Assembly (NCBI RefSeq): GCF_004965515.1
Contig: NZ_SSHH01000002.1
Span: 268,840 to 332,839 of the forward strand
Source: Alteraurantiacibacter aquimixticola
GTDB taxonomy: Bacteria > Pseudomonadota > Alphaproteobacteria > Sphingomonadales > Sphingomonadaceae
Length of the DNA: 64,000 nt
Direction of reading: 5' to 3'
Both the position numbers and the translations under genes were made by a program. The notes under the pieces are model-generated. The model was given only the letters and a program-made list of their open reading frames with translations. It had not been told where the DNA came from and searched no databases. Below, piece by piece: positions 1-9,271 of this stretch (within the stretch, counting starts at the first letter, position 1; the number at the start of each line of letters is the position of its first letter).

Positions 1-1287
1 GGCCGCCCCGGCCCGGTCGTGATCGACATTCCCAAGAACGTGCAGGTCGCCACCGCCTGGCTGCCCGACGGCCCGATCCAGCGGCCCAAGCGCTATCACC
101 CGCGCATGGTTGCTGCCGCTGACGAGATCGGCGAGGCGATGGAAATGATCGCCAATGCCAAGGCACCGATCTTCTATACCGGTGGCGGCGTGATCAATTC
201 CGGCCCGCGCGCCACCGAATTGCTGCGCAAGCTGCAGCAGCTGACCGGCGCGCCCGTCACCTCCACGCTGATGGGCCTGGGCGCCTTCTCCGCCGATCAT
301 CCAGACTGGCTGGGCATGCTGGGTATGCACGGGACGCTGGAAGCCAATATGGCGATGAACCAATGCGACGTGATGGTGAATATCGGCGCGCGTTTCGATG
401 ACCGCGTGACCGGCCGCCTCGATGCGTTCAGCCCGGATTCCAAGAAAATCCACATCGATATCGACCGCGCCAGCATCAATAAGGTGGTGCCGGTGGACCT
501 CGGCATTGTCGGCGATTGCGCCACGGTGCTCGAGCAGCTGATCGAGGCATGGGGCAAGCGCCCCGCCAACGACCTCGGCGAATGGAAGGCGCGCATTGCC
601 GGCTGGCGCGCGCGCGAAAGCCTCGCCTATCCGGCCAGCAGCGAGGCGATCATGCCGCAGCTGGCGGTCGAGCGTCTGTTCGCGCTGACAAAGGATCGCG
701 ATCCCATCATCACCACCGAAGTGGGCCAGCACCAGATGTGGGCCGCGCAGTATTTCGGCTTCATGGGCCCGAACAAGTGGCTCACCTCCGGCGGCCTGGG
801 CACGATGGGCTATGGTCTGCCCGCCGCGATCGGCGCGCAGCTGGGCAATCCGGATTCGCTGGTGATCGACGTTGCCGGTGAGGCATCGATCCAGATGAAC
901 ATCCAGGAGCTGGGCACAGCCAGCCAGTTCCGCCTGCCGGTGAAGGTGTTCATCCTCAACAACGAATATATGGGCATGGTCCGCCAATGGCAGGAACTGA
1001 CCTATGAAAGCCGCTATTCGAATTCTTATTCGGACAGCCTGCCCGATTTCGTGAAGCTCGCCGAAGCCTATGGCTGGAAGGGCATCCGTATCCACGACGA
1101 ATCCGAACTCGACGCCGGGATCGAGGCGATGATCGCGCATGACGGGCCGGTGATGGTCGATTGCCAGGTGTCGAAGGAAGCCAACTGCTTCCCGATGATC
1201 CCCAGCGGAGCGGCGCATACCGACATGCTGCTTTATGGCGACCAGGTCGCCGGAACCCTTGAAGACGAAGCGAAGGCGCTGGTGTGA
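1..1287 (+). CDS. ilvB: Acetolactate synthase large subunit (5' end outside window)
   Basis: This thiamine-diphosphate enzyme joins two pyruvates, or pyruvate and 2-ketobutyrate, in the first shared step of valine, leucine and isoleucine synthesis. The reading frame is open from base 1, so the N-terminal pyrimidine-binding domain is missing; about 428 codons of the middle and C-terminal domains remain. Visible are the central domain ([16 protein letters not shown]), the [10 protein letters not shown] segment and the C-terminal thiamine-binding region ending in [10 protein letters not shown]. In the usual GD...NN metal and ThDP motif the acidic residue is Glu here (AGEAS, near base 880). The stop codon overlaps the ilvH start as TGATG, so the two subunits are translationally coupled. 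Assignment to catalytic acetolactate synthase is firm because the regulatory subunit follows directly. Confidence 0.96.
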   Translation, partial: GRPGPVVIDIPKNVQVATAWLPDGPIQRPKRYHPRMVAAADEIGEAMEMIANAKAPIFYTGGGVINSGPRATELLRKLQQLTGAPVTSTLMGLGAFSADHPDWLGMLGMHGTLEANMAMNQCDVMVNIGARFDDRVTGRLDAFSPDSKKIHIDIDRASINKVVPVDLGIVGDCATVLEQLIEAWGKRPANDLGEWKARIAGWRARESLAYPASSEAIMPQLAVERLFALTKDRDPIITTEVGQHQMWAAQYFGFMGPNKWLTSGGLGTMGYGLPAAIGAQLGNPDSLVIDVAGEASIQMNIQELGTASQFRLPVKVFILNNEYMGMVRQWQELTYESRYSNSYSDSLPDFVKLAEAYGWKGIRIHDESELDAGIEAMIAHDGPVMVDCQVSKEANCFPMIPSGAAHTDMLLYGDQVAGTLEDEAKALV

Positions 1288-1802
1288 TGAAGATACAGCA
1301 TCGCGAATCCGAACGGCATGTGCTGACCATCGTGGTCGATAACGAGCCGGGGATCCTGGCCAAGATCACCGGCCTGTTCACCGCGCGCGGATACAATATC
1401 GACAGCCTGACAGTGGCGGACATCTCCGAGGACCACCACATCAGCCGGATCACCGTGGTCACCAACGGCCCTCCCCCCGTGATCGACCAGATCATGGCGC
1501 AGCTGGAGCGGCTGGTGCCCGTGCACAAGGTCACCGACCTCACCGATGAAGGCCCGCATGTCGAACGCGAGCTGGCGCTGATCAAGGTCGCCGGCAAGGG
1601 CGAGGACCGGGTCGAGGCGCTGCGCCTGGCCGATGTGTTCCGCGCCAGCGTGGTGGACACGACGACCTCCAGCTTCATTTTCGAGCTGACCGGAACGCCG
1701 GAAAAGATCGACAGCTTCGTCGCCCTGATGCGCGAGCTGGGGCTGGTCGAAGTCGGCCGCACCGGCATCGTCGGCATGATGCGCGGGGCGGAGGCCGCCT
1801 GA
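1287..1802 (+). CDS. ilvH: Acetolactate synthase small (regulatory) subunit
   Basis: This is the regulatory subunit that stimulates the large subunit and confers feedback inhibition by valine. The 171-residue protein has an N-terminal ACT domain (roughly residues 8-85, starting around HVLTIVVDNEPG) followed by the conserved C-terminal domain of the family; length is normal. I chose the ATG at 1287 because its first base is the last base of the ilvB TGA; a GTG one codon upstream would also be possible. It ends 146 bases before ilvC, and that gap carries a pair of palindromic repeats that may separate ilvC expression from ilvBH. Confidence 0.96.
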   Translation: MKIQHRESERHVLTIVVDNEPGILAKITGLFTARGYNIDSLTVADISEDHHISRITVVTNGPPPVIDQIMAQLERLVPVHKVTDLTDEGPHVERELALIKVAGKGEDRVEALRLADVFRASVVDTTTSSFIFELTGTPEKIDSFVALMRELGLVEVGRTGIVGMMRGAEAA

Positions 1803-1847
1803 CAGTCCGCGAAGGACAGCGAATCAAGTTTCAAAAAAGATCACATT

Positions 1848-2968
<1,121 letters not shown>

Positions 2969-3057
2969 TTGGGGCGGGCCAAGCCTAAACCCAGTGGACA
3001 TTGTCAAAATGGGGCGTCAGATTGCGCCCCGGACAATTCCACTGGGAGACCCTTTCT

Positions 3058-3711
3058 ATGCGTAAGACCATCCTTGCCGTGACCGGTGCCGCTGGCGCCG
3101 TGGCCCTTTCCTTCGGTGCGCTCAACGCCCAGGGCGGCCCGCCGCAGCTGCCCGGCGCCCTCGATGCCAGCCGCGTGGAAGCCGGCACCTATGCCACCGA
3201 TGCTTCGCACTCGCTGGTCGGCTGGCGCGTCAACCACTTCGGCTTCAACGACTATTTCGGCATCTTCGGCGATGTCGCCGGTACGCTGGAAATCGATCCG
3301 GCGGACATCACCTCGGCCAAGGTGGACGTGACGATCCCGGTCGCTTCGGTCACCACCGCAAGCGCCGGCCTGACGGATCACCTGCTGCGCGCCGCCGGCG
3401 AAGGCGCGGCCGCACCCGATTTCTTCGGCCCCGATCCGGCCGCAGCCCGCTTCGTGTCGACCTCCGTCCACCAGACGGGCGACAACACGGCGCATATTAT
3501 GGGCGACCTGACGCTGAACGGCGTGACCAAGCCGGTCACCGTGCAGGCCGAATTCGTCGGTGCGGGTGCCAATCCGTTCACCCAGGCGCTGACCGTGGGC
3601 TTCGAAGGGCACACTACCATCACCCGTTCGGAATGGGGCCTTGGCGGCTTCACGCCGCTGGTGGGTGATGAAGTCGAGCTCAACATCACCATCGCTTTCG
3701 AAAAGCAGTAA
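3058..3711 (+). CDS. YceI family periplasmic protein
   Basis: A 217-residue secreted protein with a YceI domain, a lipocalin-like beta-barrel that binds isoprenoid-type lipids in characterised members; the role in this organism is unknown. The start at 3058 is chosen because it has GGGAG about ten bases upstream and gives a clean signal peptide (MRKTILAVTG, then a hydrophobic stretch ending near ALNAQGG). The YceI pattern is clear: DASHSLVGWRVNHFGFNDY, then DLTLNGVTKPVT and a C-terminal SEWGLGGFTPLVGDEVEL. An upstream in-frame TTG at 3001 would give an implausible basic N-terminus. It lies between ilvC and the leuA leader and is followed by a good intrinsic terminator. Confidence 0.9.
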   Translation: MRKTILAVTGAAGAVALSFGALNAQGGPPQLPGALDASRVEAGTYATDASHSLVGWRVNHFGFNDYFGIFGDVAGTLEIDPADITSAKVDVTIPVASVTTASAGLTDHLLRAAGEGAAAPDFFGPDPAAARFVSTSVHQTGDNTAHIMGDLTLNGVTKPVTVQAEFVGAGANPFTQALTVGFEGHTTITRSEWGLGGFTPLVGDEVELNITIAFEKQ

Positions 3712-3737
3712 TTGGCACTGCCTTTTGCGCATCAGGA

Positions 3738-3772
3738 GCGCGCGATCCCTGCCCGGGGTCGCGCGCTTCTTT
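3738..3772 (+). terminator. Rho-independent terminator after the YceI gene
   Basis: A 12-bp GC-rich stem (GCGCGCGATCCC at 3738-3749 with GGGGTCGCGCGC at 3755-3766, one G-T pair) closes a short loop and is followed by TTCTTT. It sits 26 bases after the YceI stop codon and before the leuA leader, so it probably separates the two transcription units. Confidence 0.75.
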
Positions 3773-3822
3773 GCATCTGCGCACTAGACATTTGGTAACC
3801 CTGACCGCATATGCTGGAGGCT

Positions 3823-3870
3823 ATGGACCGTCGTGAGCTCCTATCGCTGCTTCGACTTACACGCCCTTAG
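3823..3870 (+). CDS. Leucine-rich leader peptide upstream of leuA
   Basis: A 15-codon open frame encodes MDRRELLSLLRLTRP and stops with TAG; five codons are leucine, clustered at residues 6-12. It begins directly after GGAGG (3816-3820) and ends 127 bases before leuA. An in-frame ATG at 3811 would add four residues including one more leucine. Such peptides are the sensing element of ribosome-mediated attenuation: the ribosome stalls at Leu codons when charged tRNA-Leu is short. Leader-peptide control of leuA is known in proteobacteria from comparative genomics; its operation here is inferred from the sequence. The stop codon is embedded in the first arm of a hairpin, as expected for such a device. 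Confidence 0.75.
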   Translation: MDRRELLSLLRLTRP

Positions 3871-3919
3871 GCGTGCCAACGGTCCTGCGCGCCATGCGCA
3901 TGGACACCCCGCCTAAGGG
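3864..3919 (+). promoter_or_regulatory. Candidate attenuator hairpins of the leuA leader
   Basis: CCCTTAGGCG (3864-3873) and CGCCTAAGGG (3910-3919) are perfectly complementary and enclose a second hairpin (GTCC-TGCGC at 3882-3890 pairing with GCGCA-T-GGAC at 3896-3905). The outer 5' arm overlaps the last codons and stop of the leader peptide, so a translating ribosome would control whether it forms. A further small stem (GCGGC 3954-3958 with GCCGC 3963-3967) lies just before leuA. None is followed by a clear T-run, so I cannot say which stem is the terminator or whether it instead masks translation. Confidence 0.55.
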
Positions 3920-3997
3920 ACATTTCCAGCACTGAACCGAAGGAAAATGCGCAGCGGCCCTTGCCGCGCGCAAGATAAGCGATAGAGGCTTCCCGCC

Positions 3998-5686
3998 ATG
4001 CCGATGCTCAAGGACCCGAGCCGAAAATACCAGCCATTCCCGCAGGTCGATTTACCCGACCGGCAATGGCCTGCGCGCACCATCACCGCCCCGCCCCGCT
4101 GGCTCTCGACAGACCTGCGCGATGGGAACCAGTCGATCATCGATCCGATGGATTCGGTGAAGAAGAACCGCTTCTTCGACCTGCTGGTGGAAGTGGGCGT
4201 GAAGGAAATCGAAGTCGGCTTCCCCGCCGCCGGCCAGACCGAATTCGATTTCATCTCCGGCCTCGTGAAGTCGGACCGTATCCCCGATGACGTGGTGATC
4301 CAGGTCCTGACCCAGTCGCGCGAGGATTTGATCAAGCGCAGCTTCGAAAGCTTGCAGGGCGCGCGCGAGGCAATCGTGCATCTCTACAACGCCGTCAGCC
4401 CGGCCTGGCGCGACATCGTCTTCCGCATGAGCCGCGAGGACGTGAAGCAGATCGCCATCAAGGGCGCGCAATTGCTGGTGGACGAGGCGGCGAAGCAGCC
4501 CGGCACCAAGTGGCACTTCCAGTATTCGCCCGAGACCTTCTCCACCGCCGAGCTGGATTTCAGCCTGGAGGTTTGCGAGGCGGTGATGAAGGTCGTCGGT
4601 CCCAGCAAGGACTGGCCGCTGATCATCAACCTGCCGGCGACGGTGGAAGCGGCAACGCCCAATATCTACGCCGACCAGATCGAATATTTCTGCCGCAACC
4701 TGCCCAATCGCGATGCGGCGGTGATCAGCCTGCACACGCATAATGACCGCGGCACCGGCGTCGCCGCGGCGGAGCTGGGCATGATGGCGGGCGCCGACCG
4801 CGTCGAAGGCTGCCTGTTCGGCAATGGCGAGCGGACGGGCAATTGCTGCCTCGTGACCGTGGCCATGAACATGTACACGCAGGGCGTCGATCCGCAGCTC
4901 GACTTCAGCAATATCGACAAGGTCATCGAGACGGTCGAATATTGCAACCAGCTGCCCGTCCACCCGCGCCATCCCTATGGCGGCGAGCTGGTCTTCACGG
5001 CCTTTTCCGGCAGCCACCAGGATGCAATCAAGAAGGGCTTCGAAGCGCAGCACGGCCGCAATGACGAGCTGTGGCGCGTGCCCTATTTGCCGATCGATCC
5101 GGCAGACCTGGGCCGCAGTTACGAGGCGGTGATCCGCGTCAATTCGCAGTCCGGCAAGGGCGGCTTCGCCTGGGTTCTGGAACAGACGCAGGGCCTCAAG
5201 CTGCCGAAAAAGATGCAGGCCGATTTCTCGCGCCATGTGCAGAAGATGGCCGACGAGCAGAGCCGCGAATTGAACGCCGAAGACATCTGGCAATGCTTCC
5301 GCGAGGCCTATTTCATCGGCAATGTGCCCAAGCGTTTCCGCCTGATCGATTACGAGGAAAACAAGGCTGCCGACGGCAGCCGCATCTTCACCGGCACGAT
5401 CTGCGTCGACGGCGTACAGGAGCGCGTGTCGGGACGCGGCAAGGGCCTGCTTTCCAGCGTGCTGGCGACCATTCGCGAGACCTACGGCATGGATTTCGAA
5501 GTGCTCGATTATGTCGAGCACGCGCTGGGATCGGGTATCGATGCCAATGCGGCGGCCTATGTCGAATGCCGCCTGCCCGATGGGCGCAGCGGCTGGGGCG
5601 TGGGTATCGACGAGGACGTGGCGACAGCCAGTGTTCGCGCGATCCTTTCCGCCGCGAACGGCGCCTTCGCAAGACAGGACGCCTAA
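3998..5686 (+). CDS. leuA: 2-isopropylmalate synthase
   Basis: It condenses acetyl-CoA with 2-ketoisovalerate, the committed step of leucine synthesis, and draws on the product of the ilv genes upstream. The 562-residue protein is the longer (yeast-like, type 2) form. The TIM-barrel domain has the catalytic DLRDGNQ (D39-Q45), the metal ligands in HTHND (H246-D250) and the GNGERTGN loop; the C-terminal part (from about residue 430) is the leucine-binding regulatory domain (FTGTICVDG, RGKGLLSSVLATI). The ATG at 3998 agrees with the conserved start. It follows a Leu-rich leader peptide and hairpins that suggest attenuation control in addition to feedback inhibition. Confidence 0.97.
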   Translation: MPMLKDPSRKYQPFPQVDLPDRQWPARTITAPPRWLSTDLRDGNQSIIDPMDSVKKNRFFDLLVEVGVKEIEVGFPAAGQTEFDFISGLVKSDRIPDDVVIQVLTQSREDLIKRSFESLQGAREAIVHLYNAVSPAWRDIVFRMSREDVKQIAIKGAQLLVDEAAKQPGTKWHFQYSPETFSTAELDFSLEVCEAVMKVVGPSKDWPLIINLPATVEAATPNIYADQIEYFCRNLPNRDAAVISLHTHNDRGTGVAAAELGMMAGADRVEGCLFGNGERTGNCCLVTVAMNMYTQGVDPQLDFSNIDKVIETVEYCNQLPVHPRHPYGGELVFTAFSGSHQDAIKKGFEAQHGRNDELWRVPYLPIDPADLGRSYEAVIRVNSQSGKGGFAWVLEQTQGLKLPKKMQADFSRHVQKMADEQSRELNAEDIWQCFREAYFIGNVPKRFRLIDYEENKAADGSRIFTGTICVDGVQERVSGRGKGLLSSVLATIRETYGMDFEVLDYVEHALGSGIDANAAAYVECRLPDGRSGWGVGIDEDVATASVRAILSAANGAFARQDA

Positions 5687-5770
5687 GGGCAAATACCGAG
5701 CAGGCGACAAGCTATTTTCTAGCTAGGCTGCGCGAGAACGTACGGGGAAACAACCTCGCGCGGATGGATC

Positions 5771-7753
5771 ATGCTCGCAAATTCACTTGTCGCCTTGCTC
5801 GCCGCAGCAACGATCATCTTCTCCTTCCTGTATTTTCGCCTCTCGGCGAACAGCAGGCAGGACGATCCCGCCGCGCGCAGCTTCACCACTTTAGCCGAGG
5901 CATCCCCGGCAGGCATCTGGCGTACAGATCCAACGGGCAAGGCCGTCTATGTCAACAAGGCGTGGGAGCAGATGACCGGGCTGGTGCATGGCGCCTGGCT
6001 AGGTGAAGGCTGGGCGAACGCGATCCATCCCGCCGATCGCGACCGGGTGTTCCGGCGCTGGCAGGCGGCGGTCGAATCCCGCTCCGTCTTTCGCGATGAG
6101 TGGCGCTGGCAGCGGCCCGATGGCCGCACCTTGTGGGTCACCACGATCGGCGCACCGGAATTCGGCAGCGATGGCGACCTGCAAGCCTATGTCGGCCTGA
6201 ATATCGATATCCAGCGCTCCAAGGAGCTGGAAGACGACCTCAAGCTGGCGCGCCAGCGGGCCGAAGATGCAGCGAGCGCCAAGACCGAATTCCTCGCCAA
6301 TATGAGCCACGAGATTCGCACGCCGATGAATGGCGTGATCGGCTTCACCGAACTGCTGCTCGAATCCGACCTCAACGAGGAGCAAAGCCAGCAAGTTCGT
6401 CTGGTTGCCGATTCGGGGCGCGCCATGCTGCGCCTGCTTAACGACATCCTGGATTTCGCGAAGATCGAAGCGGGCCAGCTGCGGCTGGTGAAGGAAGCGA
6501 CCGACCTGCGCTCCAAGCTCAAGCACTGTATCGACCTGATGCGCCCGATTGCAGAGGCCAAGGGCCTGGAATTTACGCTGGATGTTAGCGACGATCTGCC
6601 TGTCCATATCGAGCTCGACAAGATGCGCACCCGTCAGGTCGTCCTCAACCTCATCGGCAATGCGGTGAAGTTCACCGAATATGGTGTCGTGACAGTTTCG
6701 GCCGGGCTCAGGCTGGTGGATGGCGAGCAAGTGGTTGCCATTTCCGTCGCGGATACCGGCATCGGTATTGGCGAGAAGGAACAGGAGGCGATCTTCGCTC
6801 CGTTCAACCAGGAAGACAGCCTCGCTTCGCGCCAGTTCGGCGGCACCGGACTTGGTCTGACCATCAGCAGCCAGCTGGTGCGGATGATGGGAGGGCGCAT
6901 CCAGCTAGAAAGCCAGCCCGGCAAGGGAAGCACTTTCACCGTCCTGCTTCCCCTGAAGAAAGTGGAGAAGGACACTCACAAGCCAAGCATCACCGCTCCT
7001 GACATGGGGATCCCCGAAGTGCTCGAATGCAAGCGCGTGCTGATCGCGGAAGATCACGAGATCAATCAGCAGCTGATTCTGGCCATGATGGAGACGATGG
7101 GACTGGAGCCCGAGCTGGCCAAGAACGGTATCGAAGCCGTAGAGGCAGTCCAGCGCGCCCATCGTGCCGGCCAGCCCTTTCATATCGTTCTGATGGACAT
7201 GCAGATGCCGGACATGGACGGCCTGGAGGCCACTCGCGCCATCCGCGCTGCCGGTTTCGATGCCGAGACGCTGCCGATCGTGGCGCTGACCGCAAACTGT
7301 TTCCGCGAAGATATCGCGGCCTGCCTGCAAGCGGGCATGCAAGGTCACATCGGCAAGCCGGTGCGAATGGCCGATCTCGCCCGGGAATTGGCGCGCTTTG
7401 CAAAGGCGGTCGACGAAGAGGCGGGCAGCCAGGAACTCGCGCATCTAAGCGATATCTCGCGCGAGCCTGCGCTGGATTCCTCCAGGCACTCGCTCGAACG
7501 CAAGTACCATGCCCGCAAGGCGAAGCTGCTGCAGCGCATTGACAAGGCGCTGGACGAGAACGCCGAGGATGAGGATTGGGACGAGATCGCCAGCGAATTG
7601 CACAAGCTGGCCGGCGTGGCAGCCAATTTCGGCGAATCGGATCTCGGCGAACTGTCGCGAAAATTGGAGAACGAATTGCGCGGCACCCGCCATGCAGACC
7701 AGCGTCGCGCGGCGCTGGCCAGGCAATGGCCCGACCTCCGCAAGGTGGCGTGA
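5771..7753 (+). CDS. Membrane-anchored hybrid sensor histidine kinase (PAS-HisKA-HATPase-REC-Hpt)
   Basis: A 660-residue phosphorelay sensor. One N-terminal membrane segment (residues about 5-23) is followed by a PAS domain (about 40-150), a HisKA domain with phospho-acceptor His180 in [11 protein letters not shown], an HATPase domain ([15 protein letters not shown]), a receiver domain with Asp476 in [11 protein letters not shown], and a C-terminal Hpt-like domain with His611 in [12 protein letters not shown]. All three relay sites are thus present in one chain. No separate output regulator lies beside it, so its partner is encoded elsewhere. The signal is unknown; the PAS domain may bind a small ligand or cofactor. 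It starts 84 bases after leuA and is not obviously related to it. Confidence 0.9.
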   Translation: MLANSLVALLAAATIIFSFLYFRLSANSRQDDPAARSFTTLAEASPAGIWRTDPTGKAVYVNKAWEQMTGLVHGAWLGEGWANAIHPADRDRVFRRWQAAVESRSVFRDEWRWQRPDGRTLWVTTIGAPEFGSDGDLQAYVGLNIDIQRSKELEDDLKLARQRAEDAASAKTEFLANMSHEIRTPMNGVIGFTELLLESDLNEEQSQQVRLVADSGRAMLRLLNDILDFAKIEAGQLRLVKEATDLRSKLKHCIDLMRPIAEAKGLEFTLDVSDDLPVHIELDKMRTRQVVLNLIGNAVKFTEYGVVTVSAGLRLVDGEQVVAISVADTGIGIGEKEQEAIFAPFNQEDSLASRQFGGTGLGLTISSQLVRMMGGRIQLESQPGKGSTFTVLLPLKKVEKDTHKPSITAPDMGIPEVLECKRVLIAEDHEINQQLILAMMETMGLEPELAKNGIEAVEAVQRAHRAGQPFHIVLMDMQMPDMDGLEATRAIRAAGFDAETLPIVALTANCFREDIAACLQAGMQGHIGKPVRMADLARELARFAKAVDEEAGSQELAHLSDISREPALDSSRHSLERKYHARKAKLLQRIDKALDENAEDEDWDEIASELHKLAGVAANFGESDLGELSRKLENELRGTRHADQRRAALARQWPDLRKVA

Positions 7754-7777
7754 TTTTGGGCGCTTCTTGCGCCAGCC

Positions 7778-8338
7778 CTATTCCGTATCGGACCAGATGG
7801 TGTCGGCCATCGCGTCCAGCTCGCTGAAGTCTACTCCGCTATCCAGCTGGTCATTGCGGTTGAGCTTCAGCCACCGTCGGCCCGGCCGCAGCAGGCTGCG
7901 CCGCAGGGCCGCCTGCAACAGCCGCATGCGCATCAGGGCAGTTTGCCCCGCCTGCTCGGGGTCGGTGGCGTACATCCGGCTCCATTCGCGCTCGATCTGC
8001 GCCACTCGTTCGGCCACCACCTCGCTATACTGCCGGTGCGGCCCACGATGGAGCGGCAGGCCCAGCACGGCAGAGGCTTGCTCCATCGCCGGGAGCAAGA
8101 GGCCGTTGAAGCGGAAATCATCGAAGCCGATCCGATCGCGTCCCACGCCTTCGAAAAGGCGCCCCAGCGTCGGTGAATTGATCAGCTGTCGCGGCAGCAG
8201 GTGATGACGCTGCATGCCCTTTTGGTAGCCGGGCTGCCCCGGCTTGTTGACCGCGCGAAACGAGATTCGCGCGCGACTTTCCCTATTCGCAGAATCCGCT
8301 ACCGGCGGCTGCGTCGAACTTATCTTGAGCCTCTCCAC
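7778..8338 (-). CDS. Stand-alone AHH-family HNH-type nuclease
   Basis: A 186-residue protein matching the AHH group of the HNH/endonuclease VII superfamily, best known as toxin modules of polymorphic toxins. The diagnostic pattern is visible in order: HHLLP (H45-P49), FDDFRFNGLLLP (N78-G79), and HRGPH..Y (H97, H101, Y104). No secretion signal, long repeat region or toxin-delivery domain is attached. The start is a GTG overlapping the end of the upstream gene by 19 bases, which implies coupled translation; the next ATG (residue 42) would cut just before the first histidine motif. Whether the enzyme acts on host, phage or invading DNA cannot be told from sequence. Confidence 0.7.
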   Translation of the reverse strand: MERLKISSTQPPVADSANRESRARISFRAVNKPGQPGYQKGMQRHHLLPRQLINSPTLGRLFEGVGRDRIGFDDFRFNGLLLPAMEQASAVLGLPLHRGPHRQYSEVVAERVAQIEREWSRMYATDPEQAGQTALMRMRLLQAALRRSLLRPGRRWLKLNRNDQLDSGVDFSELDAMADTIWSDTE

Positions 8339-9207
8339 ACGCCGACCATGCCCTCATCCGGCCGCGGCTCCAAGATCAAAGTTCCGCCATTGGGTCCGGT
8401 AAGCGACATCGCCTGGTCAACGCGCCCGTTCTCCACCAGCCAGTGAAGCAGGCGCAAGGCCACCTTGGCGCCTTGCGATTTGTCGAGCGCCAGCTCGGCA
8501 TCGATGTGCAATTCCTGCCCAGTGAACAGCGCCAGTCCCTTACTCACCAGCGAACCGTCCTCCTGGCTCTCCAGCGCAGTAAGGCCAAGGCCCGGAAAAG
8601 CCCCGCCGCCGATCCAGCGTTCCACCGACTCGGCAAAGTAGGCGGGCTCGCAAGCGGTGCCGGCCGGGCTCCATAACACTGCCATCACATCTGGAAGCCG
8701 CGACAGTTCGGACGCCAGCCAGGCGAGACAGCGCAGCACCGGGATCATCGGCGCGCCGCCGATCAGGTGCGGGCCGGGAGAAAGGCTGACCGCCTCTGCG
8801 TCGCCGACGTCGAATTCCCCATCAAAGCCGTAGGAATGCTCGCAGGAGGGTATGGCCACCGGAGCCCCCGGAGCGAGGCCCGCGACATCGAAGGTCAAGC
8901 CGTTGGCGAGCAATTCCGCCCATTGATCCCCGGCATCATTTTCGTTAGATTCCAGCGTAACGGCAAATTGCCCACGTTCGCTGGACATGGCCCGGAGATC
9001 GGCCAGAACCGGGCGCTTGCCCGCCTTGAACAGCAGGACAACCGCGTTTTCCAGCCCGCTGTCGGATGGGCGTGGTGTTACTGAAATGATCCCCAATCCC
9101 TTGTCCTGAACGAACAGTTCCGTCTGATACCAAGACTTGCCTATGCGAATTTCCCGACAAGGCAAGGCGGTGACCCCAAAACGGTGCAGAACGGGACAGC
9201 TCTTCAC
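8320..9207 (-). CDS. Unrecognised protein overlapping the AHH nuclease gene
   Basis: I do not recognise this 295-residue protein. It has no signal peptide or membrane segment and looks cytoplasmic and globular. Visible landmarks are a hydrophobic strand with lysine (AVVLLFKAGKRP, about residue 54), a central aromatic-acidic piece (HSYGFDGEFDVGDAE), a helix LRCLAWLASELSRLPDVMAVLW, and a C-terminal module from LFTGQELHIDAEL to GGTLILEP. The last 19 bases overlap the nuclease start, so the two are probably co-translated and may function together. Translation starts at GTG 9207 without a good Shine-Dalgarno site, so the start is uncertain. It is divergent from recJ across 64 bases. Confidence 0.6.
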   Translation of the reverse strand: MKSCPVLHRFGVTALPCREIRIGKSWYQTELFVQDKGLGIISVTPRPSDSGLENAVVLLFKAGKRPVLADLRAMSSERGQFAVTLESNENDAGDQWAELLANGLTFDVAGLAPGAPVAIPSCEHSYGFDGEFDVGDAEAVSLSPGPHLIGGAPMIPVLRCLAWLASELSRLPDVMAVLWSPAGTACEPAYFAESVERWIGGGAFPGLGLTALESQEDGSLVSKGLALFTGQELHIDAELALDKSQGAKVALRLLHWLVENGRVDQAMSLTGPNGGTLILEPRPDEGMVGVWRGSR

Positions 9208-9271
9208 CGCTTTTGTCGATAGAAGCGATATTCGTCTTTCGTGATTTCCCGGCGCGCGTTATCCGCAGATC

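Noticed and set aside
4052-5710. A 552-codon open frame opposite leuA, and similar long antisense frames opposite the porin (12769-14112), dnaE2 (22573-24456), purF (52420-54450) and korA (61486-63576)
   Set aside because: Each lies wholly across a well-identified gene, has no recognisable domain and is rich in His, Gln, Arg and Ala, as expected from the complementary frame of GC-rich coding DNA.
5710-5724. AGCTA-TTTTC-TAGCT hairpin between leuA and the histidine kinase
   Set aside because: It is short and AT-rich with no T-tract; neither terminator nor operator can be supported.
7754-7777. Small hairpin GGCGC-TTCTT-GCGCC between the histidine kinase and the AHH nuclease gene as a terminator
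   Set aside because: The stem is only five bases and no T-run follows on either strand.
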